Positions 25,901-34,052 of a stretch of 64,000 nucleotides of DNA are shown piece after piece. The stretch spans positions 1 through 64,000 of the forward strand of contig JADJSH010000010.1 of NCBI GenBank assembly GCA_016711805.1, given 5' to 3'. The DNA comes from Bacteroidota bacterium. Its GTDB lineage: Bacteria; Bacteroidota; Bacteroidia; B-17B0; Aurantibacillaceae. Under the pieces are notes generated by a model that was given only the letters and a program-made list of their open reading frames with translations, searched no databases and was not told where the DNA came from. Every line of letters starts with the position of its first letter. The first letter of the stretch is position 1. Both the position numbers and the translations under genes were made by a program.

Positions 25901-26808
25901 ATCCCAAAACCAACTGGAAATAAAATAAAAATAGTAACTAAGGGATTTTTAAAGTACAAGCCTAATAATAAAGCAATCACAATGACAGCAACACTAGAAG
26001 TATATAAACTATCTTTGCGCAACTGATTAGCATTACCAGCCGATACAACAGCCGCCCCAAAATTCTCTATTAAAACCGTTTCATTACTAAATGCTTTACA
26101 AGCACTATCCACCACATTTATTAAGTGCGTGTTGCCTTTGGTATCATTAGGTAAATGAGCAGGTGTGATAAATAACAACACATGCTGATGATCTTTAGTA
26201 ACAATGTGACTATTATACGTTTCAAATTTTTCATCTAACTGAATGTTTTGTAATTTTTTAAGCGCAATGGGCGTAAAGTTGAGCGGATCGCGTTGGATAT
26301 ATTTCCCTAAAACAACACCAGAAGGAGAAAGCAAGGTGGCATAATCTCTTTCAATGGTAGCATCAATACTATCTTTTAAAATGAGGTTTGAGATTTTCGC
26401 GTAATCCTTTTCTTCTAAAAACAGTGGCAAATTATGATAAAACACATCATACACTTGCTGCATTCTATCGTCTGATAAAGTATAAGTAATATCAATATAA
26501 TCTTCGTTACTTAACTTTTGTTGGATATGGCTATAAACAGAATCTGTTTGAGCAATTAGCTGATCGATGTTCTCTCCATTTTTAGTAGAAGCATGCACAA
26601 TTAATTTATCCTTAGATTTTAAATTATCTAAAATTGAATTGATGGATTGCGAATTTTTATCAGAAGGAACAAAACGAGTAATGTCTTCTTCTAATTTAAT
26701 TTTTGAAGCAAAAAATCCTAACGCACCACAAGCAATTAAAATTAATAAGATGAAAAATAACTTTCGTTTTTGGAAAAAGGAATATATAAAATACGAAAAG
26801 TTAAACAT
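22951..26808 (-). CDS. three-part fusion: MMPL/RND-type exporter, 1-acylglycerol-3-phosphate acyltransferase-like, and SAM methyltransferase
   Basis: A single 1285-aa frame. Residues 1-830 are an MMPL-type RND exporter: 12 membrane helices in two sets of six, each set preceded by a periplasmic loop domain (LEEDITRFVPSDKNSQ near 35-50; DVEFESDMNKMSFM near 455-468). Residues about 860-1085 are a PlsC-type acyltransferase with NHQSHIDLAL (near 904; NHx4D) and FPEGTRS (near 971). Residues about 1105-1285 are a class I SAM methyltransferase with VDVGCGYGFLP (near 1112) and GVDYDDEKIAVADG. Similar exporter/acyltransferase/methyltransferase sets occur in aryl-polyene or flexirubin-type gene clusters, but no polyketide genes lie nearby. 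It probably builds and exports a lipid. The fusion reads through without a frame problem. Confidence 0.9.
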   Translation of the reverse strand: MFNFSYFIYSFFQKRKLFFILLILIACGALGFFASKIKLEEDITRFVPSDKNSQSINSILDNLKSKDKLIVHASTKNGENIDQLIAQTDSVYSHIQQKLSNEDYIDITYTLSDDRMQQVYDVFYHNLPLFLEEKDYAKISNLILKDSIDATIERDYATLLSPSGVVLGKYIQRDPLNFTPIALKKLQNIQLDEKFETYNSHIVTKDHQHVLLFITPAHLPNDTKGNTHLINVVDSACKAFSNETVLIENFGAAVVSAGNANQLRKDSLYTSSVAVIVIALLLGLYFKNPLVTIFILFPVGFGMAFALSFLFLLKGVVSAIAIGAGAVVLGIAINYSLHFFTHYKHTRDVKTVLQDLTVPMLIGCTTTVGAFLSLLFAKSEALHDFGLFAAFSLIGAMLFSIFVLPQLLKFSFRKEKEHVETDEAPHSWIDRFTAYRFDKNKVIVISAFILTIVFTFFAGDVEFESDMNKMSFMTKETRDAEKHLDEVNNFAARSVYVFSNGNTLNEALDNNTVVSEKLEALKQQGLIKKYSSVSALFMSDKEQEVRINRWNKFFNQAKKDSLKQQLIATGLNFKFKETAFQSFYNLLDNPVSKLSQADSDSLNKYLFKEWIGKVNGKPSIINHVKVDAENRELIYKAFESNPNIVVFDKQNLTSKFVEVISSDFNTILMITSILVFGFMLLNHGRIELAVINFLPMLISWLWILGIMGIFGIKFNIINIIISTFIFGLGDDYSIFIMDGLLNEYKFGKKTLNSFKSSILLSALVTIIGIGVMVFAKHPALQSIALITLIGMLCVVFISFIAQPLLFNWLVLNRRNKGLLPFTAKYILITVVGFFGFVVGSLLITICGALLFTIFPAKTATRKLIFHYIIMYTFRFILACFFNVKKTIVNPHNETFEKPAIIISNHQSHIDLALTLQLYPKIVVFTNDWVYNSPFYGWIVKKADYYRASDGYEKCIPSLTELVKQGYSILIFPEGTRSVTGDILRFHKGAFLLAEQMQLDIVPLLLHGAGDTVTKGDFHFKDGSLTVKLLERIKPTDTSFGATYQERTKAICKLMRKEYDLLKQEKETVGYFRSRLIRNYIFKGPVLEWYCRIKTGLENNYQLFESLMPKTGKIVDVGCGYGFLPYMLMFKGRNREILGVDYDDEKIAVADGCIDKSDKLSFAVGDVTVFDFPQADGFIISDVLHYLKEEQQIQVIENCVSKLNKGGVLVIRDADKDIATRQKGTWYTEFMSTKVFGFNKTKTDGLHFVSGTLIKDTIAKHPHLTLEVLDTTKLTSNIIYVAKNVG

Positions 26809-26917
26809 AGGGTTTAAAGATAGTAAAAAAGCTATTTTAACATTATATAATTTAAAAAAAATACTTTTATATTAAGTAATAAAATGATTATATTTACCTA
26901 AGAAGAATAAATAAATC

Positions 26918-27460
26918 ATGCAAAAAACAATCATCATATTAGCTCTTATTTTCTCTAAAATTATAGTAGGACAAGTATTTCTGTGCAAAGATGGGAATAC
27001 GAAATTCACTTCAGAAGCCCCCCTTGAATTAATTAAAGCACAATCCAACAAAACATCAGGCGTTTTAGATTGTGCTACTAAAAATGTAGCCTTTTCTATC
27101 GCAATTGAATCATTTGATGGGTTCAATAGTGGACTTCAAAAAGAGCATTTCCGTGAAAATTACATGGAAACAACTAAATATAAAGCCGCCACATTTAAAG
27201 GAAAAATTATTGAAGATATTGATTTTACTAAAAATGGAACTTATACCGTGAGGGCAAAAGGAACATTTAATATACATGGCACTGAAAAAGAAAAAATAGT
27301 CAAAACAAAAATCACCATTAAAGATAAAGAAATACTTGTAGAAACGTCTTTTGAAGTTCCTTTAGATGATCATAATATCAAAATACAAAAGGTTGTTAAC
27401 CAAAAAATTGCTTCTATTATTATGGTGGAAGTAAAAGTGAACTTAAAACCTAAAGCTTAA
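26918..27460 (+). CDS. YceI family periplasmic lipid-binding protein (first of two in the window)
   Basis: This 180-aa protein has a signal peptide at 1-18 (ending IIVGQ) and a YceI-like lipocalin-type barrel. The typical mid-region is SIAIESFDGFNSGLQKEHFR (about 54-73), YMETTKYKAATFKGKI (about 76-91), and KGTFNIHGTEKEKIVK (about 110-125), matching the YceI pattern of 'yPtatF' and 'G.LtihG..k.v'. YceI proteins bind long isoprenoid or lipid ligands. It is the first gene of an operon: five bases separate it from the sensor gene. TATATTTA at 26888-26895 is a weak -7 candidate. Confidence 0.85.
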   Translation: MQKTIIILALIFSKIIVGQVFLCKDGNTKFTSEAPLELIKAQSNKTSGVLDCATKNVAFSIAIESFDGFNSGLQKEHFRENYMETTKYKAATFKGKIIEDIDFTKNGTYTVRAKGTFNIHGTEKEKIVKTKITIKDKEILVETSFEVPLDDHNIKIQKVVNQKIASIIMVEVKVNLKPKA

Positions 27461-27465
27461 CCAAA

Positions 27466-30400
27466 ATGATGATTAAACGTGGTATTATAGTATTAAGTTT
27501 AACTATCTACTCTACTTTCTTATTTTCTCAACTTCAGGTAAAAAACTACTTTTCCATAACAGGCAAAAAAGATGTAGCGATAAATACTATTACCCAAGAC
27601 AACAATGGCTATTTATGGCTAGGTACCAAAGAAGGTCTTTATAAATTTGACGGTAAAGCATCGCAAGATGTGTTTAAGGATTATCCACAGCTAAAACAGG
27701 AAATAACATCTGTTTTTATTTCATCCAATAAAACAATATGGGTTGGAACTAAAACCGGTAAAGTCTTTTCGTATAAAAACAACAAACTCGATTCGCTCAG
27801 TTTTGGTAAAATACCTAATGAAGAAAGAATTACATCCATTTGCCAAGTAAACTCCATCACTTTTATAGGAACTTATGGAAATGGCCTGTACTCTTTATCT
27901 GATAACCAACTAAAGCATTATGACTCTGAACACGGTTTAAGCGACAATGTAATTTATTCGATTGAAACTGATGGCCAAGACAAGATTTGGTGCGGAACCG
28001 ATGCTGGAATTACGCAGATTAAAAATTTAAAAGCAAAGCCATACTTCAGTATTATCTCAAATAAAGATGGTTTACCAGATAATATTACTCGAGATTTATA
28101 TTTAAATGACAATCGGCTTTTAATTTCAATGCAAGATTCTGGCGCTTGTTATTATAACATAGCAACTAGCAAAATAGAACGTATTCCATTTTTCAATAAC
28201 TGGAATTTAGGAACGATTATTAATGGCGTTGAAGAGTCTCCCAAAAAGATAACCGTTGCTACTGAAAAAAATGGCATCATTGTGATAGATAATGGAAAAA
28301 TTTCGGTTTATAAATACGAAACAACTATTCAAGGTAGCACTATTAATGAGTTATTTGTAGATAATGCTGGTCAAATATGGCTTGCTTCTAAAAAAGGTTT
28401 AAACCAATTATACTCACGACGCTATGATTTTATCAATAATACAAATGGATTAGCTGATGATAAAATACTTGCCTTAGCCACAGATAACGATCATTCTATT
28501 TGGATTGGAACTTCCATGGGCATTTCTAAAATAATGGAAGATGATGAAGGGAAAATTGTAGTTAGTAAAATACAAGACTTAACAAAATATACGATTTCCT
28601 GTGCATCAAAAGCTCCAAACGGTGATATTTGGTTTGGAACGTACGGAAACGGTATTATCATTTTATGTTCTGAAACCAATAAAAACATCATTATCAATTC
28701 AAAAGATAATGGTCTATCAAACGATAATATTTGCAACATCTATTTTGCAGATAAAAACACAGTTTATATTTCAACTCTTGGCGGTGGTTTGATAAAAGCC
28801 TCCATCAGTGAAAATGATTCTAAGTTATTTAAAGTCGAAAAAACATATACTGAAACCGAAGGTTTGGGAAGTAATTATGTATACGCCTCTTTAACCGACA
28901 ATAACTCGAAACTATATATAGCAACTGATGGCGGTGGTTTACAAGTATTAGAAAACAATATGTTTGTGAGTATTACCAAAAAATTTAAATTAAACTCAAA
29001 TACTGTATTTTCAATTTGTAAAGATAAAAATAATGCAATTTGGGCAACCACCAATGCCAATGGTGTTATTAAATACGACGAAAAAACAATCACCTATTTT
29101 AATATGTCAAACGGCTTAAGAGATGAACAGCCGCAACAATTGATTTCAGCAGACAATACAATATATGCAATCAACTCAAAAGGAATTGATAAAATAAATT
29201 GTAAAGATAATACTGTGAGTTATTATGACTTGTTTGATGGCGACCTAGAACCAAATTTAAATGCCATTTTCTTTCACCAAAACAAATTTTATAGCGGCAC
29301 CAACAATGGAGTTTTAATCTTTCGAACAAATCAAGAATCAAAAGATAGTATTAAACCAACTATATTTATTAAGGGCTTGCAAGTTAATTATAAAGACTTC
29401 AATATAGATTCTACATCTGAGTTTAAGTATAACCAAAATAATATTTCTATTGAATTTGCTGGAATTTGGTTAAAAAATTCAGATAAACTTACCTATCGAC
29501 ATAAATTAATTGGAGCGGAAGAAAAATGGGTGTACACCAACGAAAGCAAATTAATTAATTACAACAATTTAAGTTCTGGTAATTACACTTTTGTGGTGCA
29601 ATCAAAAAACGAAGAAGATGTATGGAGTAATGAAGCTACCTATTCCTTTACAATTCTCACCCCAATTTGGTTACGTTGGTGGTTTTGGGTATTAGTAGTA
29701 GGAGTTGGTGGACTTAGTATCTACGCATTTTTAAAATACAGATTAAAAGCCCTCCAAAAGGAAAATTTATTATTAGAACAACGTGTTAACGAAAGAACTT
29801 TTGAAATCGAAAAACAATCAAAAATCATTGAAGATAAAAATGTGGCCTTAGAACAATTATCGCTTGTTGCCAGCAGAACCGATAATGTGGTGTTGATTTT
29901 GGATGCAGAAGGACGATTAGAATATGTAAATGAAAGTTTTGTTCGCCTAAATAGAATTACTTTAGAAGAACTAAAAATAAAAGCGGGAGAGACGATTTTC
30001 GAAATCAGCAATAATCCAGATATTAAAACTATTGTTGCAGAGGCTGTTTATCATAAAAAATCGGTTAATTACGAAGCTTTAAATAAAGTAGCTGATGGTG
30101 TTGAAATTTGGGAATCATCTACCCTTACACCAATTTTTGATGAAGATGGAATTCTTAAAAAAATCATCATTATTGATACCGATGTTACAGAGCGAAAAAA
30201 ACAAGAGCAAATCATCTATCAAAAAAATAAAGATATTACCGATAGCATTTCATATGCCCGTAAAATACAACATGCCATCTTACCACAAGATGATTTAATA
30301 AAAAAATATTTGCCACATTCGTTTGTACTATACATGACAAAAGATATTGTGAGTGGAGATTTTTATTGGTTTACACATATAAACGGTTCAAGTATTATAG

Positions 30401-31002
30401 CTGCTGTAGATTGCACAGGTCACGGTGTACCAGGAGCATTTATGAGCTTAATTGGATATAATATATTAAACAAAATTGTAAACGAACAAAAGATAACTGA
30501 TCCAAAAGATATTTTATTTGAATTAAATAATGGCATTTTAGAAGCCTTATATAAAAACGAATCTGAATCAAAAGATGGAATGGATATTGCCATTTGCAAA
30601 ATTAATCATACCGAAAACACTGTTGATTACGCAGGTGCCATGAGGCCATTATGGATTATAAAAAATAATGAACATAAAGCAACTGAGCTTGTTGAAGTGA
30701 AAGCTGATAAAATACCAATTGGAACAAAACAGGAAAGTAGAGACGAAATTATAAAATACACCACTCACACCATTCAAGTAAATAAAGGTGATAGCTTTTA
30801 TATATTTACAGATGGCTACGCCGATCAATTTGGTGGTGCTAAAAACAAAAAATATAGTACTGGGAAATTTAAAGAATTATTGATAAAAAATTCTCAACTA
30901 GACTTTTCTACACAAGAAAAAAATTGTAAAATTGAGCATCACCAATGGAAAGCCAATTTTGAACAAGTTGATGATATTTTAGTAATAGGATTTACCATAT
31001 AA
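27466..31002 (+). CDS. membrane sensor with beta-propeller, Y_Y_Y, PAS and SpoIIE/PP2C phosphatase domains
   Basis: A 1178-aa inner-membrane signal protein. After the signal segment (1-22), residues about 25-620 are Reg_prop repeats (DNNGYLWLGTKEGLYKFDG and similar, forming a periplasmic double propeller). A Y_Y_Y domain follows (about 640-730; YRHKLIGAEEKWVYT), then one membrane helix (about 735-757), a coiled coil (about 760-795), a PAS domain (about 797-915; LILDAEGRLEYVNESF), and a SpoIIE-type PP2C phosphatase (about 926-1178; YARKIQHAILPQ, DCTGHGVPGAFMS, FTDGYADQFGG). There is no histidine kinase domain. It likely dephosphorylates an anti-sigma antagonist or SiaC-like protein. The ligand is unknown. 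It is second in the YceI operon. Confidence 0.92.
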   Translation: MMIKRGIIVLSLTIYSTFLFSQLQVKNYFSITGKKDVAINTITQDNNGYLWLGTKEGLYKFDGKASQDVFKDYPQLKQEITSVFISSNKTIWVGTKTGKVFSYKNNKLDSLSFGKIPNEERITSICQVNSITFIGTYGNGLYSLSDNQLKHYDSEHGLSDNVIYSIETDGQDKIWCGTDAGITQIKNLKAKPYFSIISNKDGLPDNITRDLYLNDNRLLISMQDSGACYYNIATSKIERIPFFNNWNLGTIINGVEESPKKITVATEKNGIIVIDNGKISVYKYETTIQGSTINELFVDNAGQIWLASKKGLNQLYSRRYDFINNTNGLADDKILALATDNDHSIWIGTSMGISKIMEDDEGKIVVSKIQDLTKYTISCASKAPNGDIWFGTYGNGIIILCSETNKNIIINSKDNGLSNDNICNIYFADKNTVYISTLGGGLIKASISENDSKLFKVEKTYTETEGLGSNYVYASLTDNNSKLYIATDGGGLQVLENNMFVSITKKFKLNSNTVFSICKDKNNAIWATTNANGVIKYDEKTITYFNMSNGLRDEQPQQLISADNTIYAINSKGIDKINCKDNTVSYYDLFDGDLEPNLNAIFFHQNKFYSGTNNGVLIFRTNQESKDSIKPTIFIKGLQVNYKDFNIDSTSEFKYNQNNISIEFAGIWLKNSDKLTYRHKLIGAEEKWVYTNESKLINYNNLSSGNYTFVVQSKNEEDVWSNEATYSFTILTPIWLRWWFWVLVVGVGGLSIYAFLKYRLKALQKENLLLEQRVNERTFEIEKQSKIIEDKNVALEQLSLVASRTDNVVLILDAEGRLEYVNESFVRLNRITLEELKIKAGETIFEISNNPDIKTIVAEAVYHKKSVNYEALNKVADGVEIWESSTLTPIFDEDGILKKIIIIDTDVTERKKQEQIIYQKNKDITDSISYARKIQHAILPQDDLIKKYLPHSFVLYMTKDIVSGDFYWFTHINGSSIIAAVDCTGHGVPGAFMSLIGYNILNKIVNEQKITDPKDILFELNNGILEALYKNESESKDGMDIAICKINHTENTVDYAGAMRPLWIIKNNEHKATELVEVKADKIPIGTKQESRDEIIKYTTHTIQVNKGDSFYIFTDGYADQFGGAKNKKYSTGKFKELLIKNSQLDFSTQEKNCKIEHHQWKANFEQVDDILVIGFTI

Positions 31003-31011
31003 AACATCTTT

Positions 31012-31854
31012 ATGTCCATTTTAATTGCCGATAGCGGCTCTACAAAAACCGATTGGGTTTTACTAGACAACAATAATATCATTATTCAATTTCAAACAAT
31101 TGGTTTTAATCCCTATTTTCAAAGTAGCGATGATATCTATACTGAAATAAAGAATAAATTAATTCCCATTCTTCACGATCAACTTCATTCCATTAAACAT
31201 ATAGCTTATTACGGTGCAGGTTGCTCTACTCCCGAAAAAGTGCAAGTTGTGAAACAAGGTTTATACTTAGCATTCGGCAACATACACTCTGAAGTAAACC
31301 ATGATTTATTGGCGGCAGCAAGAGCGCTTTGCGGTAAAGAAAAAGGTATAGCATGTATTTTGGGTACAGGTAGTAATAGCTGTTTATATGATGGAACCGA
31401 AGTAACAGAAAATGTACCTTCAGTTGGTTATTTATTTGGAGATCATGGCAGTGGCGCCACCATTGGAAGAACCTTTGTACAACATTATTTTGATGGTAAA
31501 TTACCTATTCATTTAGTTACAGCTTTTGAAAATGCTGGTTATCACCGCGAAGTTATCTTAGAAAATGTTTACAAAAAGCCTATGCCAAGTAAATACTTGG
31601 CAAGCATCATGAAATTTTTATCGGAGTATAACAATGATAGTTATGTAAAAGGTTTAATTAAAAGTTGTTTTCTGGATTTTTTTGATGCACAAGTATCAAA
31701 GTACACAGATGCTAAAAGTTTGCCTGTAAATTCCGTTGGTTCTATTGGCTTTTATTATAAAGAAATATTAGCTGATGCTGCAAAAGAAAAAGGCTTTATC
31801 ATTGGAAATATTATTAAATCTCCTATCGACGGATTAATTAAATACCATAGCTAA
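31012..31854 (+). CDS. BadF/BadG/BcrA/BcrD-type ATPase, N-acetylglucosamine kinase-like
   Basis: This 280-aa cytoplasmic sugar kinase-like protein belongs to the ASKHA fold. The phosphate-1 loop is IADSGSTKTDWVLLD (4-18). ILGTGSNSCLYDG (about 117-129) is the phosphate-2 loop region, and YLFGDHGSGATIGR (about 142-155) is typical of bacterial GlcNAc kinase relatives. It would phosphorylate an amino sugar from cell-wall recycling or chitin using ATP; the substrate is not proven by sequence. The gene lies 9 bases after the sensor gene, and its stop overlaps the ATG of the permease gene by one base (TAATG), so all four genes form one transcription unit. Confidence 0.85.
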   Translation: MSILIADSGSTKTDWVLLDNNNIIIQFQTIGFNPYFQSSDDIYTEIKNKLIPILHDQLHSIKHIAYYGAGCSTPEKVQVVKQGLYLAFGNIHSEVNHDLLAAARALCGKEKGIACILGTGSNSCLYDGTEVTENVPSVGYLFGDHGSGATIGRTFVQHYFDGKLPIHLVTAFENAGYHREVILENVYKKPMPSKYLASIMKFLSEYNNDSYVKGLIKSCFLDFFDAQVSKYTDAKSLPVNSVGSIGFYYKEILADAAKEKGFIIGNIIKSPIDGLIKYHS

Positions 31855-32630
31855 TGTCTTTTGTCATTATCCCATTAACCGCGTTAATTGCTTCTATATT
31901 AACTTTTTTTTCGGGATTTGGATTGGGCACCATTTTACTGCCAGTCTTTACTATTTATTATCCGGCACCTATTGCTGTGGGATTAACGGCCATAGTTCAT
32001 TTTTTAAATAATGCTTTTAAAATTGGATTAGTATACAAACACATTAATTGGAAAGTCGTTTTAAAATTTGGTATACCATCATTAATAGCTGCTTTGTTTG
32101 GAGCCTTCGTATTAGAGAGATTGTCAGAATCATCACTTGTTTTATATTCGTATCACATAAACAATCACACCTTTCAAATCAATTTATTTAATGTGTTAAT
32201 TGGAACACTAATTATTTTCTTTTCATTGTTTGAAGTCATTCCATACTTCAAAAATTTAAGTTTTAACGAAAGTAAATTAACGATTGGTGGTTTATTAAGT
32301 GGTTTTTTTGGAGGATTAAGCGGACATCAAGGAGCATTACGTAGTGCCTTTTTAGTTCGGTTAAATTTAAGTAAAGAGACATTTGTGTCAACGGGTACGG
32401 CAATTGCTTGCATCGTAGATGTTGGCAGAATGAGTATTTATGCGATGACTTTTAATTTTACTCACGTTCAAAACAATTCAACAGTAATTTTAATGGCTGT
32501 TGGTGCTGCATTTTTAGGTGCTTTAATTGGCAATAAATTATTAAAGAAAACCACCTTAGGATTTTTAAAATGGTTTGTAACGATTTTTATGATTAGTATC
32601 GCCTTATTAATGATATTAGGTATTTTATAA
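31854..32630 (+). CDS. TauE/SafE family sulfite exporter-like permease
   Basis: This 258-aa polytopic inner-membrane protein has about eight helices. The family signature appears twice as internal repeats: FFSGFGLGTILLPVF (about 18-32) in the first half and LLSGFFGGLSGHQGALRSAFLV (about 147-168) in the second. TauE/SafE proteins move sulfite, sulfoacetate or other organosulfur anions outward. The substrate here is unknown and no sulfur genes are adjacent. Its start overlaps the stop of the kinase gene. A bidirectional terminator separates it from the convergent ribosomal-protein genes. Confidence 0.88.
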   Translation: MSFVIIPLTALIASILTFFSGFGLGTILLPVFTIYYPAPIAVGLTAIVHFLNNAFKIGLVYKHINWKVVLKFGIPSLIAALFGAFVLERLSESSLVLYSYHINNHTFQINLFNVLIGTLIIFFSLFEVIPYFKNLSFNESKLTIGGLLSGFFGGLSGHQGALRSAFLVRLNLSKETFVSTGTAIACIVDVGRMSIYAMTFNFTHVQNNSTVILMAVGAAFLGALIGNKLLKKTTLGFLKWFVTIFMISIALLMILGIL

Positions 32631-32652
32631 TACAAAAAACTATAAGACAAAA

Positions 32653-32683
32653 AAAAAGACAACCCAATTGGATTGTCTTTTTT
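32653..32683. terminator. bidirectional terminator between tauE-like gene and rplT
   Basis: AAAAGACAA pairs with TTGTCTTTT (32655-32662 with 32673-32680), with an inner CC-AATT-GG step. It is A-rich on the left and T-rich on the right, so it can serve both strands. Confidence 0.85.
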
Positions 32684-32704
32684 ATTTTATATAAGAAGTA
32701 AATT

Positions 32705-33049
32705 TTATTTTACTTGCTCAACAACTGCTTTGAAAGCTTCAGGATGATTCATCGCTAAATCAGCTAATACTTTACGGTTTAAGTTGATGTTTTTAGCGTT
32801 TACTTTTCCAATAAACTCAGAATAACTCATTCCGTATTGGCGAACACCTGCATTGATACGTTGTATCCACAATGAACGCATTGTACGTTTCTTGTTTTTA
32901 CGATCGCGGTAAGCGTAAGTTAAACCTTTTTCTAAGGTATTTTTGGCGATTGTCCAAACATTACCTCTTGCACCCCAATAACCTTTAGTTAAAGCTAGGA
33001 TTTTCTTTCTGCGAGCTCTACTCGCAACGTGATTGACTGAACGTGGCAT
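32705..33049 (-). CDS. rplT: 50S ribosomal protein L20
   Basis: This 114-aa protein of the large ribosomal subunit binds 23S rRNA and is needed for early 50S assembly. The N-terminus PRSVNHVASRARRKKILALT and the LWIQRINAGVRQYGMSYSEF region (about 63-82) are diagnostic for L20. It is the last gene of the thrS-infC-rpmI-rplT cluster, 98 bases after rpmI. That gap has no visible terminator and could hold a leader structure for L20 autoregulation, but I cannot show one. It is bounded downstream by a bidirectional terminator. Confidence 0.98.
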   Translation of the reverse strand: MPRSVNHVASRARRKKILALTKGYWGARGNVWTIAKNTLEKGLTYAYRDRKNKKRTMRSLWIQRINAGVRQYGMSYSEFIGKVNAKNINLNRKVLADLAMNHPEAFKAVVEQVK

Positions 33050-33147
33050 TTCTTTTTAATTTTTTGATTTTACGTGGCTAATTTTTAGCACTTTTAAAAC
33101 GTAGTTTCTGGTTAATTGAATAACCTTTGTACCGGGTAATGTAAAGA

Positions 33148-33342
33148 TTACATTGCTAATAAAAACTTGATGTTATTCGTATCACGCTTATGAACTAAGC
33201 CTGATTTCGTTAACGCACGTTTTCCTTTAGTTGTTTTCTTAGTCAAGATATGACTTTTGAAAGCATGTTTTCTTTTGATTTTGCCGGTCCCAGTTACAGA
33301 GAATCTCTTCTTTGCACTAGAGTTTGTTTTCATTTTTGGCAT
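33148..33342 (-). CDS. rpmI: 50S ribosomal protein L35
   Basis: This 64-aa very basic protein of the large ribosomal subunit has the diagnostic start PKMKTNSSAKKRFSVTGTGK, then KRKHAFKSHILTKKTTK. The length is normal. It lies 34 bases after infC in the conserved thrS-infC-rpmI-rplT order and is likely co-transcribed. No other features. Confidence 0.98.
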   Translation of the reverse strand: MPKMKTNSSAKKRFSVTGTGKIKRKHAFKSHILTKKTTKGKRALTKSGLVHKRDTNNIKFLLAM

Positions 33343-33376
33343 TTTTCGTTATTTATTTATTTGTTAGTACTCTCTT

Positions 33377-34033
33377 TTATTTGCTTACTTTTTTAGGAGC
33401 AAGAACCATTAGCATTTTTTTACCTTCTAAAACAGGCAACTGCTCTGCTTTCCCCCACTCTTCTAATTCTGAAGCAAAACGTAATAATAAAATGGTTCCT
33501 TGTTCTTTAAATACAATCTCACGACCTCTAAAAAACACAAACGCTTTTACTTTACTTCCTTCTTGTAAAAACTTCATAGCGTGGTTTTTCTTAAATTGAT
33601 AATCGTGCTCATCCGTGTGTGGACCAAAACGAATATCTTTAACAACAACCTTTGATGCTTTTGCTTTTACTTCTTTTGCTTTCTTTTTTAACTCGTATAA
33701 GTACTTACCGTAATCAATAATTTTACAAACAGGTGGATCAACATTTGGAGCAATTTCCACTAAATCTACGCCTAATTCTTCTGCCATTTTAATAGCTTCG
33801 TCTATAGGATAAACTCCAGCTTCAATATCATCTCCTACAACACGCACTTGTGGTGTATTACGTATATTTTTATTTATACGATGTTGCTCTTCTCTAACTC
33901 CAGGACGCTTAAAACCTTCTCGTAATCCACGAGGACGTTTAAATTCTGGTTTTGCTCCAGGCACAACAGTACCAGGTTTAACAGGACCTGTGTTCTTGTT
34001 GTTGTTGTTTATTGGTTTCTTAAAAACGCTAAT
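33377..34033 (-). CDS. infC: translation initiation factor IF-3, probable AUU start
   Basis: IF-3 binds the 30S subunit, keeps subunits apart and checks start codons. Both domains are present: the N-domain with INKNIRNTPQVRVVGDDIEAG and the C-domain with VKDIRFGPHTDEHDYQFK and FFRGREIVFKEQG. No ATG precedes the conserved core. A GTG at 33964 exists, but I choose ATT at 34031-34033. It is preceded at 4 bases by GGAGGT (34038-34043 on the minus strand), a rare full Shine-Dalgarno for this phylum, and there is an in-frame stop 5 codons upstream. AUU initiation with an SD is how E. coli infC controls itself. The protein is then 218 aa with an Asn-rich extension. The start is 19 bases after thrS. 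Confidence 0.93.
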   Translation of the reverse strand: MSVFKKPINNNNKNTGPVKPGTVVPGAKPEFKRPRGLREGFKRPGVREEQHRINKNIRNTPQVRVVGDDIEAGVYPIDEAIKMAEELGVDLVEIAPNVDPPVCKIIDYGKYLYELKKKAKEVKAKASKVVVKDIRFGPHTDEHDYQFKKNHAMKFLQEGSKVKAFVFFRGREIVFKEQGTILLLRFASELEEWGKAEQLPVLEGKKMLMVLAPKKVSK

Positions 34034-34037
34034 TGTG

Positions 34038-34043
34038 ACCTCC
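34038..34043 (-). promoter_or_regulatory. strong Shine-Dalgarno of infC
   Basis: GGAGGT on the minus strand, 4 bases before an ATT start codon. Most genes in this window have no such site. Confidence 0.75.
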
Positions 34044-34052
34044 GCTTTTTAG

